A stretch of 64,000 nucleotides of DNA, taken from NCBI RefSeq assembly GCF_000021745.1, contig NC_011666.1, forward strand, positions 3,747,001 to 3,811,000, read 5' to 3'. The DNA is from Methylocella silvestris BL2 (lineage in GTDB: Bacteria; Pseudomonadota; Alphaproteobacteria; Rhizobiales; Beijerinckiaceae). A program made the translations under genes and the position numbers. Below, piece after piece: positions 9,529 through 18,674 of the stretch. Numbering within the stretch: position 1 is the first letter of the stretch; every line of letters starts with the position of its first letter. Under the pieces are notes generated by a model. That model was not told where the DNA came from. It was given only the letters and a program-made list of their open reading frames with translations, and searched no databases.

Positions 9529-9972
9529 CCAAGCACTTTGCAATTTGACCGTCGTTTCGACAGCGGCCCGAGGCGCTTCTGGCGATGGGGGACCAATCGT
9601 TCCCGCTCGCCCATCTGCGGTTGTCGCTGGCGGGTTGCGAGATTGTATGGCTTTCCGATGAAGCGACGCTGATCGCTCCCGGCTCTCGGCGGTCCCCTCT
9701 GGGAGATCGCCGGTTCGTTCTTTGATCAAAGATCACCCGATTGCAACGTCTCCACAGCGGAGCGCCTGATAGTGCGCAACGCCATCTGACCGCGATCCTC
9801 ACCCCGAAGGCAACTCATGAAGAAGGGCCGCATCGTTGATAATGCGACCCTTTATACCCGACAAGCTCAGCCCTGGCTCTCTATGTTCTCACACACAACC
9901 TGCCTCAGCAGGAGGTCTCTTTCATCACCAATAGCACATACACATAGCGGCTCCGGGCTGGGATCGGTGCGA
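9529..9972. other. Intergenic stretch without a recognised gene
   Basis: About 440 bases downstream of the HExxH gene and downstream of the leftward esterase fragment. No conserved domain, tRNA or terminator was recognised. Confidence 0.3.
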
Positions 9973-10820
9973 TTAAAAGCGATTCCTGTTCAGCGTCGCG
10001 CGGCCGCCAGCAGCGTTTATTGCCGTCTGAGCTGCGGTGCAAAGAGTTAGCCGAGGTTGACCAGTGCTGGCAGGATTGCCGACGACGTTGTCTCCGTGGA
10101 TGTAGAGAACATTTGGTACTTGCTTATACGCGGCAATGGCGGCGGCGCTCAGCGCGCCACAATTGCTCTCGACATGTATCATCATCTTTACGAGGCCGGG
10201 ACGGCCAGCGACAGCGTTATCAGCGAAAGTGCCCGCCTGCGAGTGCACCATTAAGATCGATGGCCCAATCTTATCGAGCAAGGCGTCGATCGACGCCGGC
10301 ACCGTGACGCTGCTGACAGGATCCAAGGTGGACTCGCCGTTCGGGACGCCCTGAGCGCTAAATTGTTCGGCGATCTCTTCATTGAGCCCCGTCGCGGTAG
10401 CCTCCGGGGCCTGAACTCCGGGGAAAGGAACGAAATCTGACGGTCCCATTCGGAAAGCAATCCAGGCTGACTCTAGGCCGGTCCGGCTCAGGCTCGGCTG
10501 TCCCGAAACGTCCTGCGTAAACTTTGCCTGATTAATGGGAGTGACGTTAAATCCGGCGCGTCCGCGGCCCGGAAAATCAACGACATAAACCTTGAATCCG
10601 TGGCGAGTAAAATAGGTCGCCCATCCTTCCCGGCCGTCAGGTGTGGTTTCCCAGCTCATCCCCGTTAGGCCGGATCCATGCACCATGATGATCGGCAGCT
10701 TATGGGTTACTGCGACCGGGACCCGATAGTGAACATACATCTGATTGACGACGAAACTAGCAGGAGTGGGAGGCGCTCCGTTCGCTCCAGCGGTCGGATA
10801 GTCACTCGTTATTTTGGCCC
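9973..10820 (-). pseudogene. Alpha/beta-hydrolase (esterase) lacking its N-terminus
   Basis: About 280 residues of an alpha/beta-hydrolase with the oxyanion region (IIMVHGSGLTG), the family block TTPDGREGWATYF and the nucleophile elbow HSQAG (GxSxG variant). Relatives of this secreted-esterase family start with a signal peptide and ~60 residues that are absent here. The homology begins abruptly at the joint with the oxidoreductase fragment near 10815 and no sensible start precedes it. Reading further upstream only gives out-of-frame oxidoreductase sequence. Likely a dead fragment made by a deletion. Confidence 0.7.
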
Positions 10821-11513
10821 GAGAGCGAGAGCGCCGTCGGTGCCGGGCTTGATCTGGACATGCCAGTCGGCAGCCTTGGCCGTGCGGGTCCTGACCGGAT
10901 CTATGACCACGACCTTCGCGCCAGCCTCCTGCGCCCGAACGATGAACGGCCAGCCGTGGATGTTCGTCGAGGTCATGTTCATGCCCCAGACGATGATGTA
11001 CTTCGCATGGACGAAGCTCTCGATGTCGAGGCCGCCGGACGGGCCGACGGTCATGAGCCAAGCCGTCGACGAGCCGCTCTCGCAGTAGGTCTTCTCAGCG
11101 ATCGTCGAGCCAAGGCGATTAAAGAAGGCGTCGCCCGCCGTCAGGCCGTTCAGCACGCCCTGATGTCCGAGATAGGCATGGGGCATGATCGCCTGACTGC
11201 CGTACTCGGCGATGACGCCGCTCCACTTGTCGCGGATGGTCGAAAGCGCCTCATCCCAGATGATGGGCTCGAACTGACGCGATCCCTTCGGACCAACGCG
11301 CTTCATGGGCGTCAGTATCCGGTCGGGGTTGTAGTGGTGGCTCGCGAAATCCTTGAGCTTCACGCATAGGCGCCCCTGCGTCATCGGATGGTTCTTGTCG
11401 CCGGTAACCTCGACAAGCTTCCCGTTCTTGACGTGATATTCGAACGCGCATGTGTCGGGGCAATCATGCGGGCACGCGCCCCGCACAATCCTCGTGTCGA
11501 TCTCAGCGTTCAT
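10809..11513 (-). pseudogene. Molybdopterin oxidoreductase, N-terminal third only
   Basis: 234 residues matching the N-terminus of the DMSO-reductase superfamily. They include a 4Fe-4S-type motif (CPHDCPDTC and a later Cys in GRLCVKL), the DEALSTI block and the start of the molybdopterin guanine dinucleotide binding region (AKVVVIDPVRTRTA, GTDGALALG). Full-length members have 650-800 residues. Here the frame stops three codons after GALALG, exactly where similarity to an esterase takes over in another frame. Start ATG 11513 is preceded by GGAG. The truncated protein could not hold the cofactor. It faces a divergent TetR gene that probably controlled it. Confidence 0.8.
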
Positions 11514-11912
11514 GATTAGCTCCGTCGTTCCAGACGTTGCGGCGGCCGGCGCCCGTGGGCGACGGCGCGACAATTGCTTGTAACCATACCAAGGAGCCAA
11601 ACGCTGTAAATAGTACGGGCGTCCTAAACTGCCTAAATGATGTTCATTTTAGTACAGTTGGCGGCTAAAATGATATGCGACGCCGGTCAATTTCGTGGCG
11701 CCACTGATGAGGACAAGCTTTCAAGGCGCATACAATGCTCCGAACAAATCTTGGGAAATGATCTCCGCCGGATCGTCAGCGAGGCGTCAGGCGCCGTCGC
11801 GAATTCGGTCGCGTCGTGGACATGCTTTAAGGCCATGGCGCCGCCGCGGACATACGACCTCGGGGTGTTGGTCGACAAGGCCTCGACCTCGCCCACTGGC
11901 CGAGCGATATTC

Positions 11913-11924
11913 GTATGATCGTAC
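11913..11924. promoter_or_regulatory. Candidate TetR operator 1
   Basis: GTATGATCGTAC, palindromic at 10 of 12 positions. It lies 57 bases (centre to centre) from a sister site and 127 bases upstream of the TetR start. Confidence 0.45.
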
Positions 11925-11969
11925 TAATATAGAACGCTTGCTCTTTCGCGCCCAACCTTGGATAATTCT

Positions 11970-11981
11970 GTACGGTCGTAC
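11970..11981. promoter_or_regulatory. Candidate TetR operator 2
   Basis: GTACGGTCGTAC, palindromic at 10 of 12 positions and of the same GTAyGrTCGTAC pattern as the site at 11913. It lies 70 bases before the TetR start, a position suited to autoregulation. Confidence 0.45.
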
Positions 11982-12050
11982 GATTTTGCGTGACCGAAGT
12001 CCGTCGCGCGGTCAATATCTGCTTCTTATGCGGATGATGTGGAGCCTCAG

Positions 12051-12668
12051 ATGGTCCAAGCGGAGCCCGGCGTTCGAACGCCAACGGCGAAAGGCAGTGA
12101 TCGGGTCGAGACGATCCTGATCGCCGCAAAAGACATCCTGGTGAAGCAGGGCTTCGCAAACCTATCTTACCGCAACATCGCTAAAGGCGCCGGCATCGCT
12201 GTCGGTAACGTCAACTATTACTATCCATCCAAAGATAACCTGATGGTCGACCTTGCACACTACATCTTCGATCGATGGGATCACCGCTTCAGAAGGCGAG
12301 TGCCCGCAAAGCTGAAAGACGATAGAGAGATCTTTAAATTTTCGATCGAATTCATGATCTCTGAGAACCAGCGCGACCGAACGGTCAGCCTTCTTATGGA
12401 GATGTGGACGATGGCGAACCATTCGCCGGCGGTCTCCAAAATGCTCGGCGCCTTCTATCAAAAAATGCGGGCGTGGATCAGCGGAATGATCGAGCGGGCC
12501 AAACCCGATCTCTCGCGCGAGAGCCGCGATTTGAGGGCCGCGTTGATCACGGCGCAGATCGAGGGACTGATGATCCTGATCGGTCCGAAGCGGGTTCGTT
12601 ACGATGAACTCGTCGGACTGGAGCGCGTCGCGGTCACCCAGATCGAGCGACTGGCCTTCGAAGATTGA
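12051..12668 (+). CDS. TetR/AcrR-family transcriptional regulator
   Basis: A 205-residue repressor-type regulator. The N-terminal helix-turn-helix covers about residues 20-65 (ILIAAKDILVKQGFANLSYR, then NVNYYYPSKDNL), followed by the usual all-helical ligand-binding domain. ATG 12051 has GGAG six bases upstream, so it is preferred to the GTG at 12039. The gene is divergent from the oxidoreductase remnant, with paired palindromes between them. Ligand unknown; the oxidoreductase locus it probably regulated is now broken. Confidence 0.9.
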   Translation: MVQAEPGVRTPTAKGSDRVETILIAAKDILVKQGFANLSYRNIAKGAGIAVGNVNYYYPSKDNLMVDLAHYIFDRWDHRFRRRVPAKLKDDREIFKFSIEFMISENQRDRTVSLLMEMWTMANHSPAVSKMLGAFYQKMRAWISGMIERAKPDLSRESRDLRAALITAQIEGLMILIGPKRVRYDELVGLERVAVTQIERLAFED

Positions 12669-12979
12669 ACTAGCGAACGCGCATGTGCGCCCTTCCAGCC
12701 GCCTCCGCCGACGCGATGAAGAAGGGCCAGAGGCTGATCGTCATCGCGACGCGTGATAGCGCGGGAGCCGCTCGAGCCTATAGCTTCTCGCTCGACGAGC
12801 TCACCGCGGCATGGGCCGGGACGGAGAACTCGCGAAATGAGCCGCTCCAGTACAATGCCAGTAGAGGTTGATCTCTCAGAAGCGCCCGCGAATCTGAAAT
12901 CCAACCTCACCAGCTTCGCTAGGAGATCGAGGGCCGAACATGGTGGGTTCCAGCAGTGCCCCGAGGAGGTGACGGATGG
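12669..12979. other. Intergenic stretch, possible coding remnant
   Basis: About 310 bases. A frame at 12683-12871 reads like part of a real protein (KKGQRLIVIATRDSAGA) but I cannot assign it. Nothing else recognised. Confidence 0.25.
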
Positions 12980-13260
12980 TCACTTTTTCGCTACGTCACG
13001 GTCCACGTCGAACAGCAAACCGCCGCGCCTCGTGTAGAACCACCAGGTGACGGCGATGCAGCTCACGTAGAAGGCCAGGAACGCATTAAAGCGCTGCAGC
13101 CGTTCCGCCGGTCATGGCGATCGAAGCGCCGAAGCTTTTGGGGATGAAGAAGGCGCCATACGCCGCGATCGCCGAGCTGAAGCCGATGATGGCGGCCGAT
13201 TCCTTATCGGATTGCTTGACGAGGTTGGCGGCGACGACGCCGGGATGCCGCACTGCGTCC
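12980..13260 (-). pseudogene. Nitrate/nitrite transporter NarK, C-terminal remnant
   Basis: Minus-strand sequence matching the last two membrane segments of NarK-type MFS transporters: ANLVKQSDKESAAIIGF, IAAYGAFFIPKSFGASIA, then after a frameshift AFLAFYVSCIAVTWWFYTRRG, ending at a stop at 12980-12982. An in-frame TAA sits at the shift near 13100. Ten of the twelve transmembrane helices are missing. Full-length NarK exchanges nitrate and nitrite across the inner membrane; this piece is non-functional. Upstream sequence up to ~13260 shows weak continuation only. Confidence 0.7.
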
Positions 13261-13446
13261 CGAAGCCAATAAAGCGTGAAGAGAGAACTCTTTCCGGCTC
13301 ACGGAAGGTGGCAGGAGGCGAGCGTGGGCGTGGGCTTAGCGGCATATCGGGACCTCATCCCAAGCTTAAGTCGGAAGGGTCAAACCTGCGATCGACGTCT
13401 ATACTGGCGTCCGAAACGTCGCTTTTCGAACGGTCGGGATCCCACT

Positions 13447-14652
13447 ATGCCAAGTACGCGAGAAGAACGCATCGATCGCCGCGACTTTATGGTCGCATCG
13501 ATTGCAACGATCAGCGCATCGGCAGCTGTCGCGGCCAATGCTGGTTCTGCGAACGCCCAGGAGGCCGAGATTTCCTCCGCCAGTCTGGCGCCCGGCGGTC
13601 CATCCGCAACGGTCTATACCGGCGACACAATCCAGGGGAAAAAGGTCGTCAGCGCGCTCGACGTCAACGATCTGGAGCCTGGGCGCAAGCATCTTTTGTA
13701 TTTTCAGGGCGTTCAAATGCCGACCGGACAGTACTGGTATGTGTCCGTGACGGTCGCCAAGGGAGCAAAGCCGGGCAAGCGCGTCGTCCTCGTCAGCGGC
13801 GTGCATGGCGACGAGCTGAGTTCCGTACACACGGTCCAGACCGTGATGAACCAGCTCGATCCGGCGCAGATGTCGGGCACGGTGATGGCGGTCACGGACG
13901 TGTCGCGCCCGGCCATGGAAGGCATGCAGCGCCGATGGCCCAATTCCGGCAGGGGCGCCGATCTGATCGACATGAACCGGGAATGGCCAGGGAATGAGAA
14001 CGGCGCCACCGCGCCCAGCCGGCACGCGGGCCTCTTGTTCAACCGGCTGCTGCGGCCGAACGCCGACGCAGCGATCGACTTCCACACCGGGACGACCGGA
14101 TTCGATGTCACCGCATTCAACATCGCCGGCATGGATGTGCCCGAGATTAGAGCGATGGCGGAACTCTACCCCGTGGGCCAGATTTTCGACAATCACGTGT
14201 ATCCCGGCGTTCTGCACAACGCATTTGTCGACGTCGGCATCCCATCTTTCACGCCGGAGATCGGCGCTGCGCGCGTCCTGAACCTGGAGATGATCTCACT
14301 GTTCGTCGAAGGAACCATGAACGTCCTCAAGCATCACGGCATCCTCGTCGGGCCAATGGGACGCACAGGCAAGGACGTGGGCGTTTTTATTGGCAATAGT
14401 GCGCTCCCGATCCTTGCCACTAAGGGCGGGATCGTCGAGCATCTGGTCAAGCTCAACGCCAAGGTCGAGGCCGGACAGAAGGTGGCCATCCAGCGCAACA
14501 GTTTCGGCGAACTGGTCGCGGAATATACAAGCAGCGTGGCCGGAGAGATCACAGGCCTGCGTAGCGACGCGATGTCCGAACCCGGGGACCCCCTGGCATT
14601 CATCCTTTTCCACAAGGCGACCCCCGGCGACCATGAGACTTATCCTGAGTAA
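13447..14652 (+). CDS. Secreted M14-like succinylglutamate desuccinylase/aspartoacylase family protein
   Basis: A 401-residue zinc amidohydrolase or carboxypeptidase-like protein. A twin-arginine signal (DRRDFMVAS, hydrophobic stretch, ANAQEA) predicts export of the folded protein. The catalytic domain shows the zinc motif HGDE (HxxE) near residue 120, an NREWPG segment, and a second zinc His in DFHTGTTG near residue 210. The C-terminal ~100 residues form a small beta domain, as in AstE/aspartoacylase relatives. The family hydrolyses N-acyl amino acids or related amides. ATG 13447 was chosen because it starts the Tat signal. It stands alone among decayed genes. Substrate unknown. Confidence 0.8.
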   Translation: MPSTREERIDRRDFMVASIATISASAAVAANAGSANAQEAEISSASLAPGGPSATVYTGDTIQGKKVVSALDVNDLEPGRKHLLYFQGVQMPTGQYWYVSVTVAKGAKPGKRVVLVSGVHGDELSSVHTVQTVMNQLDPAQMSGTVMAVTDVSRPAMEGMQRRWPNSGRGADLIDMNREWPGNENGATAPSRHAGLLFNRLLRPNADAAIDFHTGTTGFDVTAFNIAGMDVPEIRAMAELYPVGQIFDNHVYPGVLHNAFVDVGIPSFTPEIGAARVLNLEMISLFVEGTMNVLKHHGILVGPMGRTGKDVGVFIGNSALPILATKGGIVEHLVKLNAKVEAGQKVAIQRNSFGELVAEYTSSVAGEITGLRSDAMSEPGDPLAFILFHKATPGDHETYPE

Positions 14653-14890
14653 TCCAACACTTGGCGCCCGCTTCTGACGGTGGCGATGATTGTGTCCGGA
14701 TCCTTGGCCCAATGGGAGAGCCTTGGCTCGGCACTGACCGCAACGACGAAGCGGTTGACGGCACACTGGAGTGCGTCGACCAGGGAATGGAAGACCACCG
14801 CGCCTCCGGCGCCGGTTAGCAAGCTGGCGAAGAACCCCTCGACCGCATTGATCGAGGATGCCGAGGTCGGTGTGAAGCGGAGGCCCAGCG
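14640..14890 (-). mobile_element. IS630-family transposase, C-terminal remnant
   Basis: The minus strand reads LRFTPTSASSINAVEGFF, then NRFVV and a terminal DAIIATVR-like block (DTIIATVRSGRQVLD). These are the C-terminal catalytic motifs of IS630-type transposases, where the second acid lies in NAVEGFF. The N-terminal DDE residues are missing, and the frame runs into a cupin fragment upstream, marking an old insertion and decay. Confidence 0.75.
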
Positions 14891-14984
14891 TGGATGGGGG
14901 CCGCCGCCCGGGAGCCGGAAAGAACCGCCATCCTCCGATCCTGGCGAGCGCCCAAAGCCCCGACGAGCGGCGGTCGAACGCGAA

Positions 14985-15262
14985 ATTGTCAGGCCCGCGA
15001 TCGACTCCGCCCGGCGTGCTAGTCAAGACCGTCGCCTTTCGGCCGGGCGGCAACTGGTCGATGACGAGCAGCTTGACCGGGACCTCGCCGACCGTTTCCG
15101 CAACGTGCCAGCGATCGACGCTTTCGGCGATGAACTCGCCGGCGTGATAGATCCGCGCCGAAGATCCAAGCTGTTGCACCTTCAGGTCGCCCTGAAGCAC
15201 GTAGCAGTGTTGGACGACCGTCAGAAGGTCGAGGCCGATCTTAAGGACGGCTGAAACTTACC
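14985..15262 (-). pseudogene. Cupin-domain protein fragment
   Basis: Minus-strand frame VVQHCYVLQGDLKVQQLGS, HAGEFIAESVDRWHVAET, LLVIDQLPPGR is typical of a small cupin barrel with a glycine-rich turn and a metal-site-like His/Glu pattern. The N-terminus is cut by a stop at about 15262, and the C-terminal side passes without interruption into IS630 remnant sequence. A broken gene rather than a functional fusion. Confidence 0.55.
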
Positions 15263-15416
15263 GCCTTCGTCCCGCATCCCGATGTCGCCGACACCGAAGT
15301 GACGTGCAAGCAGAGCGCTCGCTCAAAATCGATACAAGCGGGCCCGCGGTTCAGTACCGATCCGCAATATGTTCGGACGTTCGGCGTCTTCAAACACAGC
15401 TTTGGAATGCCTATGA

Positions 15417-16112
15417 TCATCTCAATTGCGCGATGAGATCATCTGCTCCCTTGTCTATTCCGGCCTCTGCTGCGGCCAGCGATCCCATGCTGGCCATGAC
15501 GTCGTATGGGCTCGGATATTGCTTGCTGACATATGCGCTCAGCAGGCGGGAGGTTGACGCATCGAATATTTCGACGGCATACATGACCGATCCTGTCATC
15601 AGCCCCTCTCCGCCGCGCGCTGTTTGCACTCCGTTGTAGACTGCGCCAGCAACGTCGAATCGTGATAGCGTCGCGAGAACCGGCGTGCTGGTCGCGGCGC
15701 CCGTCAAGGTCAGCCTGATACGCAAGGTGTTCGGCGCGCGCGCTCCCGCGAGCGCGAAGCGGCTGCCCAACTTTTCAGTGAATCGGGTTTGCATGTAATT
15801 GGCGAGCGACTCTTTATCCTTTTCCGACATATCGCCGAATTGGTGATCGCGACCCCGATAGAGCACCACCGGCTCGATGATAATTTTGTTGTAGGCGCGC
15901 CAGTCCGCTCCAGCGGAGTATCGGTAGGGGACGCGTCCGGACGCATCCGATCGATTTGCCGTTAGCTGAGGCGAGGAAGCGACGTCCGAATAAAGCGCTG
16001 GCTCCACGCTTGCGCATCCGAATAATGCAACTGTCAGCGCTAAAATCGCCAGGCGAAAGCCGGTCCAAAGCGCCAGGGCCGCCATATGATCGCCCCGCCA
16101 AGATGTGTACAT
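15417..16112 (-). CDS. DUF3313-like lipoprotein
   Basis: A 231-residue predicted lipoprotein. The N-terminal hydrophobic segment ends in a lipobox (ALFGC), after which the mature protein is soluble and faces the periplasm. The middle (VPYRYSAGADWRAYNKIIIEPV, GDMSEKDKESLANYM) matches DUF3313, a family of envelope lipoproteins of unknown function. ATG 16112 follows AGGAG seven bases upstream; ATG 16085 is an alternative. It is co-oriented with the DUF2147 gene at 16236, 124 bases upstream, and may be co-transcribed with it. Confidence 0.75.
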   Translation of the reverse strand: MYTSWRGDHMAALALWTGFRLAILALTVALFGCASVEPALYSDVASSPQLTANRSDASGRVPYRYSAGADWRAYNKIIIEPVVLYRGRDHQFGDMSEKDKESLANYMQTRFTEKLGSRFALAGARAPNTLRIRLTLTGAATSTPVLATLSRFDVAGAVYNGVQTARGGEGLMTGSVMYAVEIFDASTSRLLSAYVSKQYPSPYDVMASMGSLAAAEAGIDKGADDLIAQLR

Positions 16113-16235
16113 CTCTAGCTCCTGTCGTGCATGCGGGACGATGCTCAAGAGTGACCAGCCAAATATCCGGCGAAGCTTTCGCGCCGGAGCCGATTCGCCG
16201 CGGTCAATTGGCGGTCACCCGGGCACACTTGGCAG

Positions 16236-16772
16236 TCACCTGGCCGGCTCCGTGTTCGGCCTTGGACCGGTCGGGTCGCCGGTTGCTCCTGCCAATTGCC
16301 CTGGAAGGACATCGCGCGTCTCAGTCCAGCTCTGCGTGGCGCATAGAACTGACAACAAGCAGCCTCTGACCTTCAATATGTCGGCCTCCCGCCACAGCGA
16401 GATCTCGTAGGTTTTGCCATCGTCGGCATTGTAGATCTGACCCTCGAAATGACCCTCGGAGCTCGTTTTCCGGCCTGCGATCAGCTGGCGCCCCAGAACA
16501 GGCCGATAGCGTTTCGCAGGATCCGGGTTCTTCTCGTCCTGGAGCGGCCGCCCTTTCGCATCGAGCGAAATTTTCATCCAGACGACGTAGCCACAGATCT
16601 CGCCCTGCTTTGCCCCGCAGGGCTCGATCCGGATGCGAGCCCGGCCGTCTTCCGTGAGCCAGGCGCCGCTCGGGTCGGCGGGGCTTGCTGCGTTGCCGGA
16701 TCCAACGCCGAATGCGATCCCTGCGAGAATGACGCACACAGGCGCTCGCCGGACCAAACTCTTCTGTCTCAT
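16236..16772 (-). CDS. DUF2147-family secreted protein
   Basis: A 178-residue protein with a signal peptide (VCVILAGIAFGVGSGNAAS) and a DUF2147 domain, recognisable from DPSGAWLTEDGRARIRIEPC, GYVVWMK and YNADDGKTYEISLW. The family is a small periplasmic or secreted beta-barrel of unknown role that often accompanies envelope genes. The start ATG 16772 has AAGGA upstream. Its upstream region carries a 15-base element identical to one upstream of the Omp25-like gene, implying shared control, probably by the neighbouring TetR protein. Confidence 0.8.
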   Translation of the reverse strand: MRQKSLVRRAPVCVILAGIAFGVGSGNAASPADPSGAWLTEDGRARIRIEPCGAKQGEICGYVVWMKISLDAKGRPLQDEKNPDPAKRYRPVLGRQLIAGRKTSSEGHFEGQIYNADDGKTYEISLWREADILKVRGCLLSVLCATQSWTETRDVLPGQLAGATGDPTGPRPNTEPAR

Positions 16773-16846
16773 ATCTTGTCCTTCACGGCGCGAAAGCGGA
16801 CGAGCCCGCAACACGCGGTAGGCGACGGCAACCGACGCCTTCAGCT

Positions 16847-16877
16847 CATTAATCAAACGATACAGTACGATTATACG
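16847..16877 (-). promoter_or_regulatory. Candidate shared TetR operator upstream of DUF2147 gene
   Basis: On the minus strand this contains ATCGTTTGATTAATG, identical to the 15-mer at 17935-17949, plus a GTAC four bases away. The plus strand also reads GTACGATTATACG, which matches the reverse complement of the 11913 site at 12 of 13 positions. Confidence 0.55.
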
Positions 16878-17155
16878 CAATCTTGTGGATTTGCAAGCCG
16901 GTATCGCAGCCGCGGTGAATCGACGCGCGCCGGCGCCGTGGCGCAGCCCCGAAAGGCGTTGGGACTGTGCGGAAGCGCAAATGTGCGTCGCCAGCCGCAG
17001 GCCGAACAGAAAAAGGCGGCCACATAGGAGACGGCTAATGAAAGACCTGTCCGGCGCGCTGGACGCCGCCGCATTCGGAAACAGTTCATTCTGCCGAAGA
17101 GGAGGCTGATCCAGAAGCCTATGAGGAAAAGCTCGTGGGCAAGCGGCGCCTGTCG

Positions 17156-17806
17156 CTAGCGGCACCCGTCCAGAAACAGTCTGACGGCGGCGACGATCCG
17201 CTCACGCCGCTCCCTCTCCGATCTGACGCCCTTGCCGCTGAGCATCAGCGCGCGGGCGGGACCATCTACCACCGCGTACAGGAACTGCTCGGCAAGGAAG
17301 CGCGCGTCGGTCGATCGTATCTGCCCCTCACGCATGGCGTTCGAAAAAAGATCCGCAACCAGATCTCGCGTGTGGACGCTGCTTTCATGGTAGGCGAGGG
17401 ACAATTGCCGAAATTGATGTGCTTCCGACGCGATGAGCCGCTCGAGCTCAATGGCCGCTGGCGTCAGCGCGCGTTTGGAGAGCTCGACGCCGATCTGCAC
17501 CAAGGTTGTTTCGATGGGGCCCAGGCGCCCGAGCTGGGAGAGCGGCACAAAAAGATCGCTTATCCTTTTCAGAATCACGGCGGCAAACAACACTTCCTTC
17601 GAGACGAAGCGGGCGTAGAAGGTCTGCTTCGATATCCGGGCGGTCTCCGCGATAAGATCGACGCTCGTCGCTTCGAAGCCAGTCTCAAGGAAGAGCCGCG
17701 TCGCTACATCGATGATGTGCTCTGTGAGCTGCTGCGCCTGCTCTTTCGTCGGCCGCCCGCTGCGTCGTCCCGCGATCTTGTCCGGCTTGGCCTTGGCGAC
17801 TTTCAT
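17156..17806 (-). CDS. TetR/AcrR-family transcriptional regulator
   Basis: A 216-residue regulator. A basic N-terminus (GRRSGRPTKEQ) precedes the helix-turn-helix (ATRLFLETGFEATSVDLIAE, ISKQTFYARF), followed by an AefR-like helical ligand domain (RLIASEAHQFRQL, FLYAVVDGPARALML). It is divergent from the Omp25-like gene. The repeated 15-mer operator candidates lie in that gap and upstream of the DUF2147 gene, so the likely targets are itself, the porin and DUF2147/DUF3313. Ligand unknown. Confidence 0.9.
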   Translation of the reverse strand: MKVAKAKPDKIAGRRSGRPTKEQAQQLTEHIIDVATRLFLETGFEATSVDLIAETARISKQTFYARFVSKEVLFAAVILKRISDLFVPLSQLGRLGPIETTLVQIGVELSKRALTPAAIELERLIASEAHQFRQLSLAYHESSVHTRDLVADLFSNAMREGQIRSTDARFLAEQFLYAVVDGPARALMLSGKGVRSERERRERIVAAVRLFLDGCR

Positions 17807-17921
17807 TTCGATTTTCTCTCCGAACCGTCCCCATGCGCCTCAACGCCGCTTCGCCAGCGCCCGCAGACCGCCTGATCCTACGATCTACGCATATCGACTT
17901 GCGGCCTGATTCAAAAGAGTA

Positions 17922-17949
17922 TAAATAGTACGTGATCGTTTGATTAATG
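17922..17949 (+). promoter_or_regulatory. Candidate shared TetR operator upstream of Omp25-like gene
   Basis: TAAATAGTACG followed by ATCGTTTGATTAATG. The second part is an exact inverse copy of 16847-16861 and the first part recurs at 11607-11617. It sits 50-77 bases before the porin start, between it and the divergent TetR gene. Confidence 0.55.
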
Positions 17950-17998
17950 CGTGGAGCATTTTCAAACTCATCGAGCTGCAATGTGGAGGAGCAGGGTC

Positions 17999-18674
17999 AT
18001 GACCCTTAGAAATTCGATCGTCAATAACGTCACGATGTCGGCGCTGGTCCTCGTTGCCGCCCTCGTCGCCCGCGCCGCGCATGCGGCGGATCTTCCATAT
18101 CCTAAGGAAGCGCCCCTCTATACGCCGCCGCCGGAATTCTCCTGGACCGGCTTCTATGCCGGCGTGAATATCGGCGGCGGCTTAAGCGCCGAAAATGCCT
18201 TCAACAGTTTTTCTGGAATAAACGCCAGCCGGGCAGGCGGAGTGGTCGGCGGTGGTCAGGTCGGCTATAATTATCAGCTGACGCCGCTATTTGTTGTCGG
18301 CATAGAAAATGAGTTCCTCGGCTCGAGTATTTCCACGAGCAACAATGATTGGAACAGACCGCATGTAACCGTTCCCTTCTTTGGAACCGCTCGCGGCCGC
18401 GCAGGATTCACGGTCTTTGATCCACATTTGCTCGTCTACGGAACCGGCGGTCTGGCTTTCGGCCAGGTGAATGACGCCGGAATCAACAAGCTTCGAATTG
18501 GCTGGACCGCGGGAAGTGGGTTTGGAATGGGCTTTTCAGCCCAATTGGTCCGCCAAGATCGAATATCTCTGCACGGATCTCTACAAAAATCTCAAAAATG
18601 ACGATTTGCCTGATCAGCACGCGAAATTTCACACGATCCGTCTCGGCCTGAACTATCATTTCAACCTGTTCTAG
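17999..18674 (+). pseudogene. Omp25/porin-family outer-membrane protein with a single frameshift
   Basis: An alphaproteobacterial small beta-barrel protein. Signal peptide (LVAALVARAAHAADLPY), then the family block WTGFYAGVNIGGG, QVGYNYQ, GRAGF and, after the shift, NWSAKIEYL and a C-terminal HTIRLGLNYHFNLF ending in the required aromatic residue. Frame one runs from 17999 to about 18522. The remaining 50 codons are in the next frame, ending at 18674. The break lies in a GGTTTGG run at about 18520, consistent with one extra T. It is otherwise intact, so this may be a very recent mutation, a phase-variable site or a sequence error. Confidence 0.8.

Larger units (their letters stand above)
11514..12050. 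other. Divergent regulatory region between oxidoreductase remnant and TetR gene
   Basis: About 540 bases with no supported gene. It contains two near-palindromic 12-mers (11913 and 11970) and a TAAATAGTACG element at 11607-11617 that recurs at 17922-17932. Short open frames here have no recognisable similarity. Confidence 0.4.
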
